Shown: positions 18,192 to 27,047 of the stretch, piece after piece
Layout of the letters: each line of letters begins with the position of its first letter
Numbering within the stretch: the first letter of the stretch is position 1
Assembly: GCA_002354655.1 (NCBI GenBank)
Contig: DELY01000059.1
Location: 2,925-49,673 of the forward strand
Source: Pseudomonas sp. UBA2684
Lineage (GTDB): Bacteria; Pseudomonadota; Gammaproteobacteria; Pseudomonadales; Pseudomonadaceae
Reading direction: 5' to 3'
DNA length: 46,749 nucleotides
The notes under the pieces: model-generated
Seen by the model: the letters and a program-made list of their open reading frames with translations, nothing else
Databases searched by the model: none
Told to the model about the DNA's origin: nothing
Made by a program: the position numbers and the translations under genes

Positions 18192-21100
18192 ATGGCGTAT
18201 TTGGCGCGTTTGTTCGCCGCCACAGTGCGTTGGGGGTTGGCCTGTTGCGCCCTGGTGCTGGTGCTGGCGGCGCTGTATGTCAGCCTCGGCCGCGAGCTGG
18301 TGCCACTGGTTGCCGAGTACCGCCTGGAGGCCGAAGACAAAGCCCGCGCGGCGTTGGGCATGCCGCTGGCGATCGGCAGCCTGGAAGGCCGTTGGCAGGG
18401 CTTGGCGCCGCTGCTGATCGCTCACGATGTGCAACTGGGCGATGGCGCCAGCGCGTTGCGTCTGGATCAGGTGCGTCTGGTGCCGGACGTGTTCGCCAGC
18501 TTGCTGGCGCGGGCGCCGCGGGTGGCCAAGCTGGAGCTGGATGGTTTGCAGTTCAGCGTGTTGCAAGATGCCCAGGGCGCCTGGACGCTCAAGGGTCTGC
18601 CACAACGCAGCGAGCCCGCGCCCGTGGAGGTCGCCGAGGTGTTGCGGCACCTGCAAGCGGTTAGTCGGCTGTCCCTGCTCAACAGTCAGGTCACGCTGGA
18701 AGCCCATGCGCAGCCGGCGCTGACCCTGACCTACGTCAACCTGACGCTGCGCAACGGCGCCAGCCGTCAGCGTTTGGATGGTCGTCTGCTCTTGCCGGAT
18801 GGCCAGCCCGTGGCGCTGCAACTGCGCACGCGGATGCACGCCGAACGCTGGCGCGAGGCGCAAGCCGAGTTGTACCTGAGCGTGCCGCAAAGCGATTGGG
18901 CACGCTGGCTGCCGCCGAGCCTGACGCGCGAATGGCGTCTCGAGCAGTTACAGGCTGGCGGCGAAATCTGGCTGACCTGGGCGCGCGGTGCGGTACAGCG
19001 CGCGGTCAGTCGTTTGCATGCCCCGCAGCTGGCCGCTGCTTACGCCGAGCGCAAGGCTGTGCAGCTGCAAAACCTCGCACTGAATGCCTATTTCACCCGC
19101 ACCGAGCAGGGTTTCGAGGTGGTGCTGGACGACCTGGCGCTGAGTCAGGGCGACACCCGCTGGGGCGAAGCGCAGCTCGGTCTTACCCATCAACAGGACA
19201 GTGCCAGTGCCGAAGAGCAGTGGCTGCTGAGTGCCGACCGTCTCGACCTGGCGCCGCTGCTGCCGCTGGTCGAAGCCCTGGCGCCGCTGCCGGATAAGCA
19301 CATCGCGTTAGTGCATAGCCTGCAAGCGCACGGCGCGGTGAGTAACCTGCACCTGGATTACCGCCCGCGCACCGAAGGTGCTAAGCGTCTGCAGTTTGCC
19401 GCCAATCTCGACGGCATAGGCTTTGCCGCTTATCAGGCCGCGCCGGCCGCCGAGAATATCAGCGGCAGCGTGAGCGGTGATCTGGAACAGGGCGAGCTGC
19501 GCCTGGCCAGCGAGAATTTCTCGCTGCACCTGGACACCTTGTTTCCACAGCCATGGCGTTATCGCCAAGCCAATGCGCGCTTGACCTGGCAGCTGGACGA
19601 GCAGGCCTTCACCCTGCGCAGCCCCTATCTGCAGGTGGTGGGCGAAGAGGGGGCGATTGCCGGCGACTTCCTGATTCGCCTGATGCGCGATGCCGAGGCG
19701 GAGGACTACATGGACCTGCGCGTCGGTCTGCGCGATGGCGACGCGCGCTTTACCGAAAAATACCTGCCGACCCGCGCGCCGGGCTTGAGTACGCAATTGG
19801 CCGACTGGCTGAAAGCCGCGATTCGCGGCGGCGCGGTGGACGAGGGTTTCTTCCAGTACCAGGGCTCGTTGAATAAGGGCGCGGAAAACAGCGCGCGCAG
19901 CCTCAGCCTGTTCTTTGCCGTGCATGACGCCGAGCTGGCCTTCCAGCCCGGTTGGCCGGCGCTACGTGAGGCACGTGGCGAGGTATTTATCGAAGACAGT
20001 GGCGTGCGCGTGCAGGTCAGCCAGGGCCGCCTGCTGAATAGCCAGGTGAACAACCTACGGGCCGATATTCCCACGGCCGCCGCTGGACAGGCGCCGCGCC
20101 TGCAACTGGACGGCCAGCTGCAAAGCAACGTTGTCGATGCCCTGAAGATTCTCCAGGAAACGCCGTTGGGCACCGCCGAGACCTTTGCCGGCTGGCAGGG
20201 CGACGGCCCGTTGAGCGGACGCCTCAAGCTCGATCTGCCGTTGCGCCAAGGCCTGCCGCCCGAGGTGGTGGTGGACTTCGCCACCGAAGGCGCGCGACTC
20301 AAACTGAGCAACCCCACGCTGGAACTCGACCAGTTGCAAGGTGCCTTTCGCTACAACACCGCCAGTGGCTTGAGCGCCGCGGATATTCGCGCCCAGGTGC
20401 TCGGCCATGCGGTGCGCGGCAAAGCGGTTGCCGAAGGCGTACGCGGACATGCACGCAGTCGCATCGAGGCGCATGGCCTGGTGCCGCTGAATAACCTGAG
20501 TAGCTGGCTCGGGGTGACCCAGCCGCTCCCCCTGAGCGGCACCCTGCCTTATCGCCTGCGCTTGACCCTGGACGGCGACGACAGCCAGTTGCGCGTGGAC
20601 TCCAACCTCAAGGGCTTGGCCATCGCCTTGCCGGCGCCATTCGGCAAGGCTGCCGCCACCGAACGCTATGCCGATTGGCGCATGAGCTTGGGCGGGCGTG
20701 AGCGCCGTTATTGGCTGGATTACGCCGAGTTGGCCAGCCTGTCGTTCGCCGCACCGCCCGGGCAGCTTGGCCAGGGGCGCGGTGAGCTGCGTCTGGGCGA
20801 TGGTCCGGCGACGCTGCCGGCGGGCATAGGCGTGCGTGTGCGCGGTCAGGTCAGCGAGCTGGACTGGGCCGCCTGGCAGGCCGCGCTGAAACCATACGCC
20901 AGTGTGCCGCGCGACGATGCCCAGCAATTGTTCAAGGACGCCAATCTGAAAATCCGGCGTTTCAGCGGGTTTGGCGGCACCCTCGACAACCTCGCCGTGC
21001 AACTCAAGCGCGCCCCGACCGCCTGGGCGTTGACGCTGGACAGCCAATTGCTCAAAGGCCAGGTCGACTTGCCGGATGCCAGCGCGGCAGCGATTGCGGT

Positions 21101-22019
21101 CAACCTGGACTACCTGCGTTTACCGGCGGCCGAGCCGAAAGCGCCGGTGCCGGTAGACAAGCCTGACCCGTTGGCCGATGTCGATCCACGGCAGATTCCG
21201 GCCCTCGACGTGCGCATTGCCCAGGTGTCGCAAGGCACTCAGGTGTTGGGCGCGTGGTCGTTGAAAGCGCGGCCGAATACCAATGGCGTGCAGTTCAACG
21301 ACCTCAGCCTCGATCTGAAAGGCTTGCTGGTGAGCGGCAGTGCGGGCTGGCAGGGCACGCCCGGTGCCAGCCGCAGTTGGTACAAAGGTCGCTTGCAGGG
21401 TGACAACCTGGCCGATGTGCTGCAGGCCTGGGGCTTTGCGCCCACCGCCAGCAGCGAAAGCTTTCGCCTGGATGTCGATGGCAACTGGCCGGGTTCGCCG
21501 GCCTGGGTCAGCCTGAAGCGTTTTTCCGGCAGCATGGACGCGGCCCTGCGTAAGGGGCAGTTCTCCGAGGTACAGGGCTCGGCGTCGGCGCTGCGGGTAT
21601 TTGGCCTGCTCAATTTCAACTCGATTGGCCGCCGCCTGCGCCTGGACTTCTCCGACCTGTTCGGCAAAGGCCTGAGCTATGACCGGGTCAAAGGCTTGCT
21701 GGCGGCCAATGACGGGGTGTTCGTTACGCGCACGCCGATCACCTTGACCGGTCCATCGAGTAACCTGGAGTTGGATGGCACCCTGGATATGGCCGATCAG
21801 TTGATCAACGCCAAGCTCCTGGTGACGTTGCCGGTAACCAACAACTTGCCGCTGGCGGCGTTGATCGTCGGGGCACCGGCGATTGGCGGCGCGTTATTCG
21901 TGGTGGACAAGTTGTTGGGCGACCGCGTGGCGCGCTTTGCCAGTGTGCAGTATGACGTCAAGGGACCCTTGCAAGAGCCGCAAATCACCTTCGACAAACC
22001 GTTTGAAAAGCCGCAATAA
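18192..22019 (+). CDS. yhdP: YhdP family AsmA-like envelope protein
   Basis: 1275-aa inner-membrane-anchored protein of the YhdP (TIGR02099/DUF3971) group. One N-terminal membrane helix (residues about 10-30) is followed by a very long periplasmic region rich in beta-strands, ending in the AsmA-like C-terminal part (FGLLNFNSIGRRLRLDFSDLFGKGLSYDRVKG...ITLTGPSSNLELDG). E. coli YhdP is one of the bridge-like proteins that carry phospholipids between the two membranes. Length is the family norm. The ATG follows AGGAG at 9 nt. It starts 31 bp after rng and is followed by the nitrilase gene after 66 bp, consistent with one rightward transcript. Confidence 0.92.
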   Translation: MAYLARLFAATVRWGLACCALVLVLAALYVSLGRELVPLVAEYRLEAEDKARAALGMPLAIGSLEGRWQGLAPLLIAHDVQLGDGASALRLDQVRLVPDVFASLLARAPRVAKLELDGLQFSVLQDAQGAWTLKGLPQRSEPAPVEVAEVLRHLQAVSRLSLLNSQVTLEAHAQPALTLTYVNLTLRNGASRQRLDGRLLLPDGQPVALQLRTRMHAERWREAQAELYLSVPQSDWARWLPPSLTREWRLEQLQAGGEIWLTWARGAVQRAVSRLHAPQLAAAYAERKAVQLQNLALNAYFTRTEQGFEVVLDDLALSQGDTRWGEAQLGLTHQQDSASAEEQWLLSADRLDLAPLLPLVEALAPLPDKHIALVHSLQAHGAVSNLHLDYRPRTEGAKRLQFAANLDGIGFAAYQAAPAAENISGSVSGDLEQGELRLASENFSLHLDTLFPQPWRYRQANARLTWQLDEQAFTLRSPYLQVVGEEGAIAGDFLIRLMRDAEAEDYMDLRVGLRDGDARFTEKYLPTRAPGLSTQLADWLKAAIRGGAVDEGFFQYQGSLNKGAENSARSLSLFFAVHDAELAFQPGWPALREARGEVFIEDSGVRVQVSQGRLLNSQVNNLRADIPTAAAGQAPRLQLDGQLQSNVVDALKILQETPLGTAETFAGWQGDGPLSGRLKLDLPLRQGLPPEVVVDFATEGARLKLSNPTLELDQLQGAFRYNTASGLSAADIRAQVLGHAVRGKAVAEGVRGHARSRIEAHGLVPLNNLSSWLGVTQPLPLSGTLPYRLRLTLDGDDSQLRVDSNLKGLAIALPAPFGKAAATERYADWRMSLGGRERRYWLDYAELASLSFAAPPGQLGQGRGELRLGDGPATLPAGIGVRVRGQVSELDWAAWQAALKPYASVPRDDAQQLFKDANLKIRRFSGFGGTLDNLAVQLKRAPTAWALTLDSQLLKGQVDLPDASAAAIAVNLDYLRLPAAEPKAPVPVDKPDPLADVDPRQIPALDVRIAQVSQGTQVLGAWSLKARPNTNGVQFNDLSLDLKGLLVSGSAGWQGTPGASRSWYKGRLQGDNLADVLQAWGFAPTASSESFRLDVDGNWPGSPAWVSLKRFSGSMDAALRKGQFSEVQGSASALRVFGLLNFNSIGRRLRLDFSDLFGKGLSYDRVKGLLAANDGVFVTRTPITLTGPSSNLELDGTLDMADQLINAKLLVTLPVTNNLPLAALIVGAPAIGGALFVVDKLLGDRVARFASVQYDVKGPLQEPQITFDKPFEKPQ

Positions 22020-22085
22020 GGGGGCTGCCGCGCCGCCGCAGTCGCGTAAGCTGGCAGCTCAAGCAGCCGTGGATGTGGAGCGCGC

Positions 22086-22925
22086 ATGAATCTCGCAGTG
22101 ATTCAACTGGTCAGCCAGGACGATGTGCTGGCCAATCTGGTGCAGGCGCGGCGCCTGCTGGAGCAGGCCGCTGCGGGGGGCGCGCGTCTGGCATTGCTGC
22201 CGGAAAATTTTGCCGCCATGGGTCGTCGCGACCTGGCCGCGCTGGGGCGTAGCGAGGCCTTGGGCGAAGGGCCGATTCTGCCGTGGTTGAAACAGACGGC
22301 CCGCGACCTCAGGTTATGGATAGTGGCGGGCACCATCCCCTTGCCGCCCGACGGGCAGCCGGAGGCCAAGGCACACGCCTGCTCCCTGTTGTTCGACGAG
22401 TATGGCGAGCGGGTGGCACGCTACGACAAGTTGCACCTGTTCGACGTGGATGTCGCCGACAGCCGGGGGCGTTATCGCGAGTCGGACGACTACGCCCACG
22501 GCGGCCAACTCGTGGTGGCCGACACGCCCGTTGGGCGCCTGGGTTTGACGGTGTGTTACGACCTGCGCTTCCCTGAGCTGTATGGTGCCTTGCGTGAGGC
22601 CGGCGCGGAGCTGATCAGCGCGCCGTCGGCGTTTACCGCGGTGACCGGTGCCGCGCATTGGCAGGTATTGATCCGTGCCCGCGCCATCGAGACCCAGTGT
22701 TATCTGCTGGCTGCCGGGCAGGGTGGTGTGCACCCGGGCGGGCGCGAGACCTTTGGTCATTCCGCCATCGTCGACCCCTGGGGCCGGGTGCTGGCCGAGC
22801 AGGCACAGGGCGAGGCGCTGTTGCTGGCCACGCGCGACAGTGCCGAGCAAGCGGCGATCCGCCAGCGCATGCCGGTGGCCCGTCATAAACGATTTTTTGC
22901 AGCGGCCGAACCTAGGGTCTGTTGA
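22086..22925 (+). CDS. Carbon-nitrogen hydrolase, Nit2/omega-amidase type
   Basis: 279-aa nitrilase-superfamily amidase. The catalytic triad is Glu40 (LLPENF), Lys115 (RYDKLHLFD) and Cys157 (TVCYDLRFPELY). The DKLHLFDVDV and CYDLRFPE context places it with Nit1/Nit2-type enzymes, which deaminate alpha-ketoglutaramate or deaminated glutathione as metabolite repair. The ATG is translated right after the GAGCGC sequence following yhdP. Its last three codons (AGG GTC TGT) and the TGA stop lie inside the left inverted repeat of the 266-bp element, so the native C-terminus has probably been replaced by the residues RVC. Confidence 0.9.
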   Translation: MNLAVIQLVSQDDVLANLVQARRLLEQAAAGGARLALLPENFAAMGRRDLAALGRSEALGEGPILPWLKQTARDLRLWIVAGTIPLPPDGQPEAKAHACSLLFDEYGERVARYDKLHLFDVDVADSRGRYRESDDYAHGGQLVVADTPVGRLGLTVCYDLRFPELYGALREAGAELISAPSAFTAVTGAAHWQVLIRARAIETQCYLLAAGQGGVHPGGRETFGHSAIVDPWGRVLAEQAQGEALLLATRDSAEQAAIRQRMPVARHKRFFAAAEPRVC

Positions 22926-23179
22926 CGTTTCGTTCGCGGCCGCGCCGGAGCCGGTTTTTACGCGAGGCAAGGCACGAGACGCGAAGTTTGGTGTTCCAAA
23001 TGAGTGTCGAGAAACGCAGCATCGCGTAAAAACCGGCCCGGCCCTTCGGGTTGCGCGTAAAATCTCGCCATGCGTCGTTGTGGGGCTTGGCAAGGGAATA
23101 ACCATTCCCTGCGCCCCACGCCTAGCCTGGCGAGATTTTTCGCGGCAACGCGGCCCGCGACGAAACGTCAACAGACCCT
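22914..23179. repeat. 266-bp structured inverted-repeat element (MITE-like)
   Basis: Terminal inverted repeats of 20 bp are perfect (agggtctgttgacgtttcgt at 22914-22933; its complement at 23160-23179) and continue imperfectly to about 31 bp. Inside are two further closed stems. Stem 1 is 22951-22965 with 23022-23036 (15 bp, perfect), containing tttgg/ccaaa. Stem 2 is 23054-23070 with 23128-23144 (16 of 17), containing tggggc/gcccca and the hairpin agggaat-aacc-attccct. The whole can be drawn as a three-way junction. No transposase or credible ORF is present and no clear target duplication flanks it. It fills the nitrilase-tldD gap. Confidence 0.85.
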
Positions 23180-23202
23180 TAACTGCCAGGTTTGGAATAG
23201 TC

Positions 23203-23223
23203 ATGAACGAGATTAAACAATGA
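23203..23223 (+). other. Possible 6-codon leader ORF overlapping the tldD start
   Basis: ATG AAC GAG ATT AAA CAA TGA reads MNEIKQ; its stop overlaps the tldD ATG as ATGA. A GGAA sits 5 nt before its ATG, while tldD itself lacks a strong ribosome site. Translational coupling is possible; it could equally be chance. Confidence 0.3.
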
Positions 23224-24662
23224 GCGAGATGCTGTTGTCCGTCAGTGAGCACCTCTTGGGCCCAGGTGGTTTGACCCTCGAGCATTTGCCCGGCGTGCTG
23301 GGTGAGTTGGCCGGGCCTGGGATCGATGCCGCCGACCTGTACTTCCAGAGCCAGGTCTCGGAAACCTGGGTGCTGGAAGACGGTATCGTCAAAGAGGGCA
23401 GTTTCAACCTCGATCAGGGCGTTGGTGTGCGCGCCCAGTCCGGCGAAAAAACCGGCTTCGCCTACAGCAACGCGATTAGCGCTGAGGCCTTGAGCCAGGC
23501 CGCGCGCGCCGCCCGCTCGATTGCCCGCGCCGGCCAGCACGGCCGTGTGCAGGCGTTCAGCAGCCCGCTGGTGACGGCCTTGTATGCCCCGGACAACCCC
23601 TTGGATGTGATCGACCGCGCGCAAAAGGTCGAGTTGCTCAAGCAGGTCGATCAGGCCACCCGTGCGCTTGATCCGCGGATCAAGCAAGTCACCGTGAGCC
23701 TCGCCGGCGTCTGGGATCGCGTACTGGTCGCGGCCAACGACGGCGGTCTGGGCGCGGACATCCGGCCGTTGGTGCGCTTCAATGTCAGCGTCATCGTCGA
23801 GCAGAACGGCCGCCGCGAGCGCGGTGGCCACGGCGGCGGCGGGCGCACCGACTACCGCTACTTTATGAGCGAAGATCGCGCCATGGGCTATGCCCGCGAA
23901 GCATTGCGTCAGGCGTTGGTCAACCTCGAGGCGATTGCTGCGCCAGCCGGCAGCATGCCGGTGGTGATGGGCGCCGGCTGGTCGGGCGTGCTGTTGCACG
24001 AAGCGGTCGGTCATGGCCTGGAAGGCGACTTCAACCGCAAGGGCAGTTCCGCCTACAGCGGGCGCATGGGTGAAATGGTTGCCTCCAGCCTGTGCACCAT
24101 CGTCGACGATGGCACCTTGGCCGGCCGCCGTGGTTCGCTGAGCGTGGATGACGAAGGTACACCGACCGAGTGCACCACGCTGATCGAGAATGGCGTGCTC
24201 AAAGGCTATATGCAGGACAAACTGAATGCCCGCCTGATGGGCGTGGCGCGCACCGGCAACGGCCGCCGCGAGTCCTACGCGCACCTGCCGATGCCGCGCA
24301 TGACCAACACCTACATGCTGGCGGGCGAGAGCGACCCGGAAGAAATCATCCGCTCGGTGAAGAAGGGCATCTACTGCGCCAATCTGGGCGGCGGTCAGGT
24401 GGATATCACCAGCGGCAAGTTCGTGTTTTCCACCAGCGAGGCCTACCTGATCGAAGACGGCAAGATCACCGCGCCGGTCAAGGGTGCAACCCTGATCGGC
24501 AATGGTCCGGAAGCGATGAGTCGGGTGTCGATGGTCGGCAACGACCTGGCCCTGGACAGCGGCGTCGGCACCTGTGGCAAGGACGGGCAGTCGGTGCCGG
24601 TCGGCGTGGGCCAGCCGACGCTGAAGATCGATGCAATTACCGTGGGCGGAACCGGCGGCTGA
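23220..24662 (+). CDS. tldD: Metalloprotease TldD
   Basis: 480-aa catalytic subunit of the TldD/TldE metalloprotease. The zinc motif [11 protein letters not shown] gives ligands His260 and His265 with the catalytic Glu261, and the C-terminal region has the conserved [15 protein letters not shown] and [17 protein letters not shown]. With PmbA/TldE it forms a heterodimer that degrades unfolded peptides and trims modified peptides such as microcins; in E. coli it also affects the CcdA antitoxin. The ATG at 23220 lies 41 bp after the 266-bp element. The partner pmbA is 0.7 kb downstream, separated by darP on the other strand. Confidence 0.96.
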   Translation: MSEMLLSVSEHLLGPGGLTLEHLPGVLGELAGPGIDAADLYFQSQVSETWVLEDGIVKEGSFNLDQGVGVRAQSGEKTGFAYSNAISAEALSQAARAARSIARAGQHGRVQAFSSPLVTALYAPDNPLDVIDRAQKVELLKQVDQATRALDPRIKQVTVSLAGVWDRVLVAANDGGLGADIRPLVRFNVSVIVEQNGRRERGGHGGGGRTDYRYFMSEDRAMGYAREALRQALVNLEAIAAPAGSMPVVMGAGWSGVLLHEAVGHGLEGDFNRKGSSAYSGRMGEMVASSLCTIVDDGTLAGRRGSLSVDDEGTPTECTTLIENGVLKGYMQDKLNARLMGVARTGNGRRESYAHLPMPRMTNTYMLAGESDPEEIIRSVKKGIYCANLGGGQVDITSGKFVFSTSEAYLIEDGKITAPVKGATLIGNGPEAMSRVSMVGNDLALDSGVGTCGKDGQSVPVGVGQPTLKIDAITVGGTGG

Positions 24663-24677
24663 CAGCTATTGCATGGG

Positions 24678-24710
24678 CGTAGGGTGGGTTAGCCGAAGGC
24701 ATAACCCACC
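24678..24710 (+). repeat. Dispersed palindrome, family A, copy 2
   Basis: The sequence runs cgtagggtgggttagccgaa then ggcataacccacc. The gtgggtta/taacccac arms make an 8-bp hairpin. It occupies the gap between convergent tldD and darP and may act in both directions at their 3' ends. Confidence 0.75.
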
Positions 24711-24722
24711 ATCGCGACAGAA

Positions 24723-25241
24723 TCAGCGCAGGCCGCGCTGGGTTTCGTCCAGTTCGCGGATATATTTGAAAATCTTCCGTGAAGCGGCAGGCGCTTTGTT
24801 CTGCGCCAGTTCGTGCTGGCCCTGGCGGATCAGCTGGCGCAGGTGTTGGCGGTCGGCCTCGGGGTATTCGACGACAAAGGCTTCGAGCACCTCGTCGTTA
24901 CCGTTGAGCAAACGGTCGCGCCAACGCTCTAGATTGTGAAAGCGTTCGTTGTACTGGCGGGTAGAGGCGTCGAGTTGATCGAGCAGCGTGAGGATCGCCT
25001 CGATGTCCTGGTCGCGCATTAGCCGGCCGATAAACTGGACGTGGCGTTTTTTCGCGGCATTGGCCGTGTGCTTCGGCGCCTCTGCAAGTGCGCGGCGCAG
25101 TTCGTCGGTCAACGGCAGTTTGTTCAGCAGGTCGGGCTTCAGGGTGGTCAGGCGTTGACCCAGATCTTGCAGGGCATGCAGCTCGCGTTTGACCTGGGTT
25201 TTACTCTTCTCGCCGGAGAAGTCGTCAAGGTATTCAGACAT
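24723..25241 (-). CDS. darP: Ribosome assembly factor DarP (YjgA, DUF615)
   Basis: 172-aa DUF615 protein. It is almost all helical and highly charged ([55 protein letters not shown]-type end, [12 protein letters not shown]). DarP/YjgA binds the pre-50S ribosomal subunit late in its assembly and helps fold 23S rRNA near the peptidyl-transferase centre. The start [16 protein letters not shown] at 25241 matches family N-termini; an in-frame ATG 18 codons upstream is rejected. It is divergent from pmbA and convergent with tldD. Confidence 0.9.
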   Translation of the reverse strand: MSEYLDDFSGEKSKTQVKRELHALQDLGQRLTTLKPDLLNKLPLTDELRRALAEAPKHTANAAKKRHVQFIGRLMRDQDIEAILTLLDQLDASTRQYNERFHNLERWRDRLLNGNDEVLEAFVVEYPEADRQHLRQLIRQGQHELAQNKAPAASRKIFKYIRELDETQRGLR

Positions 25242-25346
25242 GAGGGTGGTCCAGTGGAAAACGCCGTCATGATAGCAGCAAGTTTCTGGCTGCAAGCGTT
25301 CGACCCCGCTGTCGTGTAGCTTGTCGCATATTGCTTAGGAGTGTTT

Positions 25347-26693
25347 ATGAGTGCAGTAGAAGTCGTCGGCCCTGCGGCCGTGCCGCAATTGCAGGCGCAG
25401 GTCGAGCAGATCATCGCCGAGGCGAAGAAACAGGGCGCTAGCGCGTGCGAGGTGGCGGTATCGGTGGAGCAGGGCTTGTCCACCACGGTGCGTCAGGGTG
25501 ACGTGGAAACGGTCGAATTCAACCGCGATCAGGGCTTTGGCATTACCTTGTACGTCGGGCAGCGCAAGGGCTCGGCGAGCACCTCGGCCAGCGGCGACGC
25601 GGCGATTCGTGAAACCGTGGCCGCCGCTTTGGCGATCGCCAAGCATGCATCGGAGGACGAAGCCGCCGGGCTCGCCGACGCCGCCTTGATGGCCCGTGAA
25701 CTGCCATCGTTGGATCTTTACCACGCCTGGGCGATCAGCCCGGAGCAGGCCGTCGAGCAGGCCTTGAGCTGTGAAGCGGCGGCCTTTGCCGCCGATAAGC
25801 GGATCAAGAATGCCGATGGAACCACCCTCAATACCCATCAGGGTTGCCGTGTGTATGGCAACAGCCATGGTTTCATCGGCGGTTACGCCAGTACCCGGCA
25901 CAGCCTGAGCTGCGTGATGATCGCCGAAGAGGGCGGGCAGATGCAGCGCGATTACTGGTATGACGTCAATCGTCAGGGCGAGTTGTTGGCCGATGCCGCC
26001 GGTATCGGTCAGCGCGCGGCGCAGCGGGCGGTCAGCCGTTTGGGCGCGCGCCCGGTGCCAACCTGCGAAGTGCCGGTGCTGTTTGCCGCGGAGCTGGCTA
26101 CCGGGCTGTTCGGCAGCTTCCTGGCGGCGATCTCCGGCGGCAACCTGTACCGCAAGTCGTCGTTTCTCGAAGGCAGTTTGGGGCAGCAGTTGTTCCCCGA
26201 GTGGTTGAGCCTCGATGAGCGTCCGCACATTCCGCGGGCGCTGGGCAGTGCTGCGTTCGATGGCGATGGTCTGGCGACCTATGCCAAATCCTTCGTCGAG
26301 CGTGGCGAGTTGCTGTCCTATGTCCTCGGCACCTATTCCGGGCGCAAGCTCGGGATGCCCAGCACGGCCAACGCCGGCGGCGTGCACAACCTGTTCGTCA
26401 GCCACGGCAGCGAAGACCAGCAGGCGCTGCTCAAACGCATGGGGCGTGGCTTGCTGGTTACCGAACTGATGGGGCAGGGGCTGAATATGGTTACCGGCGA
26501 CTACTCGCGTGGCGCGGGCGGTTACTGGGTGGAGAACGGCGAGATCCAGTTCCCCGTGCAGGAAGTCACTATCGCCGGCAATCTGCGCGACATGTTCAAG
26601 CAGATCGTCGCGGTCGGAAACGACTTGGAGTTGCGCAGCAATATCCGCACGGGCTCGGTCTTGATCGAACGCATGACCGTCGCGGGTAGCTGA
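25347..26693 (+). CDS. pmbA: Metalloprotease-associated protein PmbA/TldE
   Basis: 448-aa TldE subunit of the TldD/TldE protease. It shares the family fold (VEFNRDQGFGITLYVG early; GSFLAAISGGNLYRKSSFL in the middle; STANAGGVHNLFV and GGYWVENGEIQFPVQEVTIAGNL late) but lacks the HExxxH zinc site carried by TldD, as expected. It is required for maturation of microcin B17 in E. coli and is probably cytosolic. The ATG at 25347 follows TAGGAG at 5 nt. Monocistronic here, ending at a strong terminator. Confidence 0.95.
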   Translation: MSAVEVVGPAAVPQLQAQVEQIIAEAKKQGASACEVAVSVEQGLSTTVRQGDVETVEFNRDQGFGITLYVGQRKGSASTSASGDAAIRETVAAALAIAKHASEDEAAGLADAALMARELPSLDLYHAWAISPEQAVEQALSCEAAAFAADKRIKNADGTTLNTHQGCRVYGNSHGFIGGYASTRHSLSCVMIAEEGGQMQRDYWYDVNRQGELLADAAGIGQRAAQRAVSRLGARPVPTCEVPVLFAAELATGLFGSFLAAISGGNLYRKSSFLEGSLGQQLFPEWLSLDERPHIPRALGSAAFDGDGLATYAKSFVERGELLSYVLGTYSGRKLGMPSTANAGGVHNLFVSHGSEDQQALLKRMGRGLLVTELMGQGLNMVTGDYSRGAGGYWVENGEIQFPVQEVTIAGNLRDMFKQIVAVGNDLELRSNIRTGSVLIERMTVAGS

Positions 26694-26704
26694 GCCCACT
26701 GACT

Positions 26705-26741
26705 AAAAAGGGCTGTCCGAGTGATCGGACAGCCCTTTTTT
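26705..26741. terminator. Bidirectional intrinsic terminator between pmbA and ptsO
   Basis: aaaaagggctgtccga and tcggacagcccttttt pair perfectly for 16 bp around a gtga loop. A-run and T-run flank the stem, so it can terminate both the rightward pmbA and the leftward ptsO transcript. Confidence 0.93.
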
Positions 26742-26762
26742 GGCCCGCTACGCGCTTAGCAC

Positions 26763-27035
26763 CTACTCGCCTTCATCGAAGCGGTTGTTGATCAACTCGA
26801 TCAGTGCATTCAAGGCATCGTCGTCCTGCTCGCCTTCGGTGTGCAGGTGAATCGGTGTGCCTTTGCCTGCGGCCAGCATCATCACCGCCATGATGCTTTT
26901 GCCGTCGACCAGGCTTTCCGCGGCGCGACCGACCCTGACCTGGCATGGAAAGCGTCCGGCGACGCCGACAAACTTGGCCGCCGCACGCGCGTGCAGGCCC
27001 AGCTTGTTGATGATGAGGATTTCACAGGCAGGCAT
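26763..27035 (-). CDS. ptsO: HPr-like phosphocarrier NPr of the nitrogen PTS
   Basis: 90-aa HPr-family protein. The phospho-acceptor His15 lies in LGLHARAAAKF, and the second conserved region DGKSIMAVMMLAAGKG contains the serine region of HPr proteins. NPr takes phosphate from EI-Ntr (PtsP) and passes it to EIIA-Ntr (PtsN); it has no sugar permease role. The ATG follows AAGGAA. Last gene of the rpoN-hpf-ptsN-rapZ-ptsO cluster, 12 bp after rapZ, and terminated by the bidirectional hairpin downstream. Confidence 0.95.
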   Translation of the reverse strand: MPACEILIINKLGLHARAAAKFVGVAGRFPCQVRVGRAAESLVDGKSIMAVMMLAAGKGTPIHLHTEGEQDDDALNALIELINNRFDEGE

Positions 27036-27047
27036 CGCGGCAATTCC

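Noticed and set aside
22910-23184. Target-site duplication flanking the 266-bp element
   Set aside because: Left flank ends cct (or ccta) and right flank begins taac (or ttaac); a TA or TTA duplication can only be forced by shifting the ends, so I do not claim one.
22314-24284. A 656-codon open frame on the minus strand across the nitrilase gene, the element and tldD
   Set aside because: It is antisense to two well-conserved genes and encodes a His/Gln/Gly/Ala-rich sequence without domain features, typical of shadow frames in high-GC DNA.
23220-26693. A RiPP biosynthetic cluster around TldD/PmbA
   Set aside because: TldD/PmbA can mature peptides, but no precursor-like small ORF, modifying enzyme or exporter is nearby; the gene order is the normal housekeeping one.
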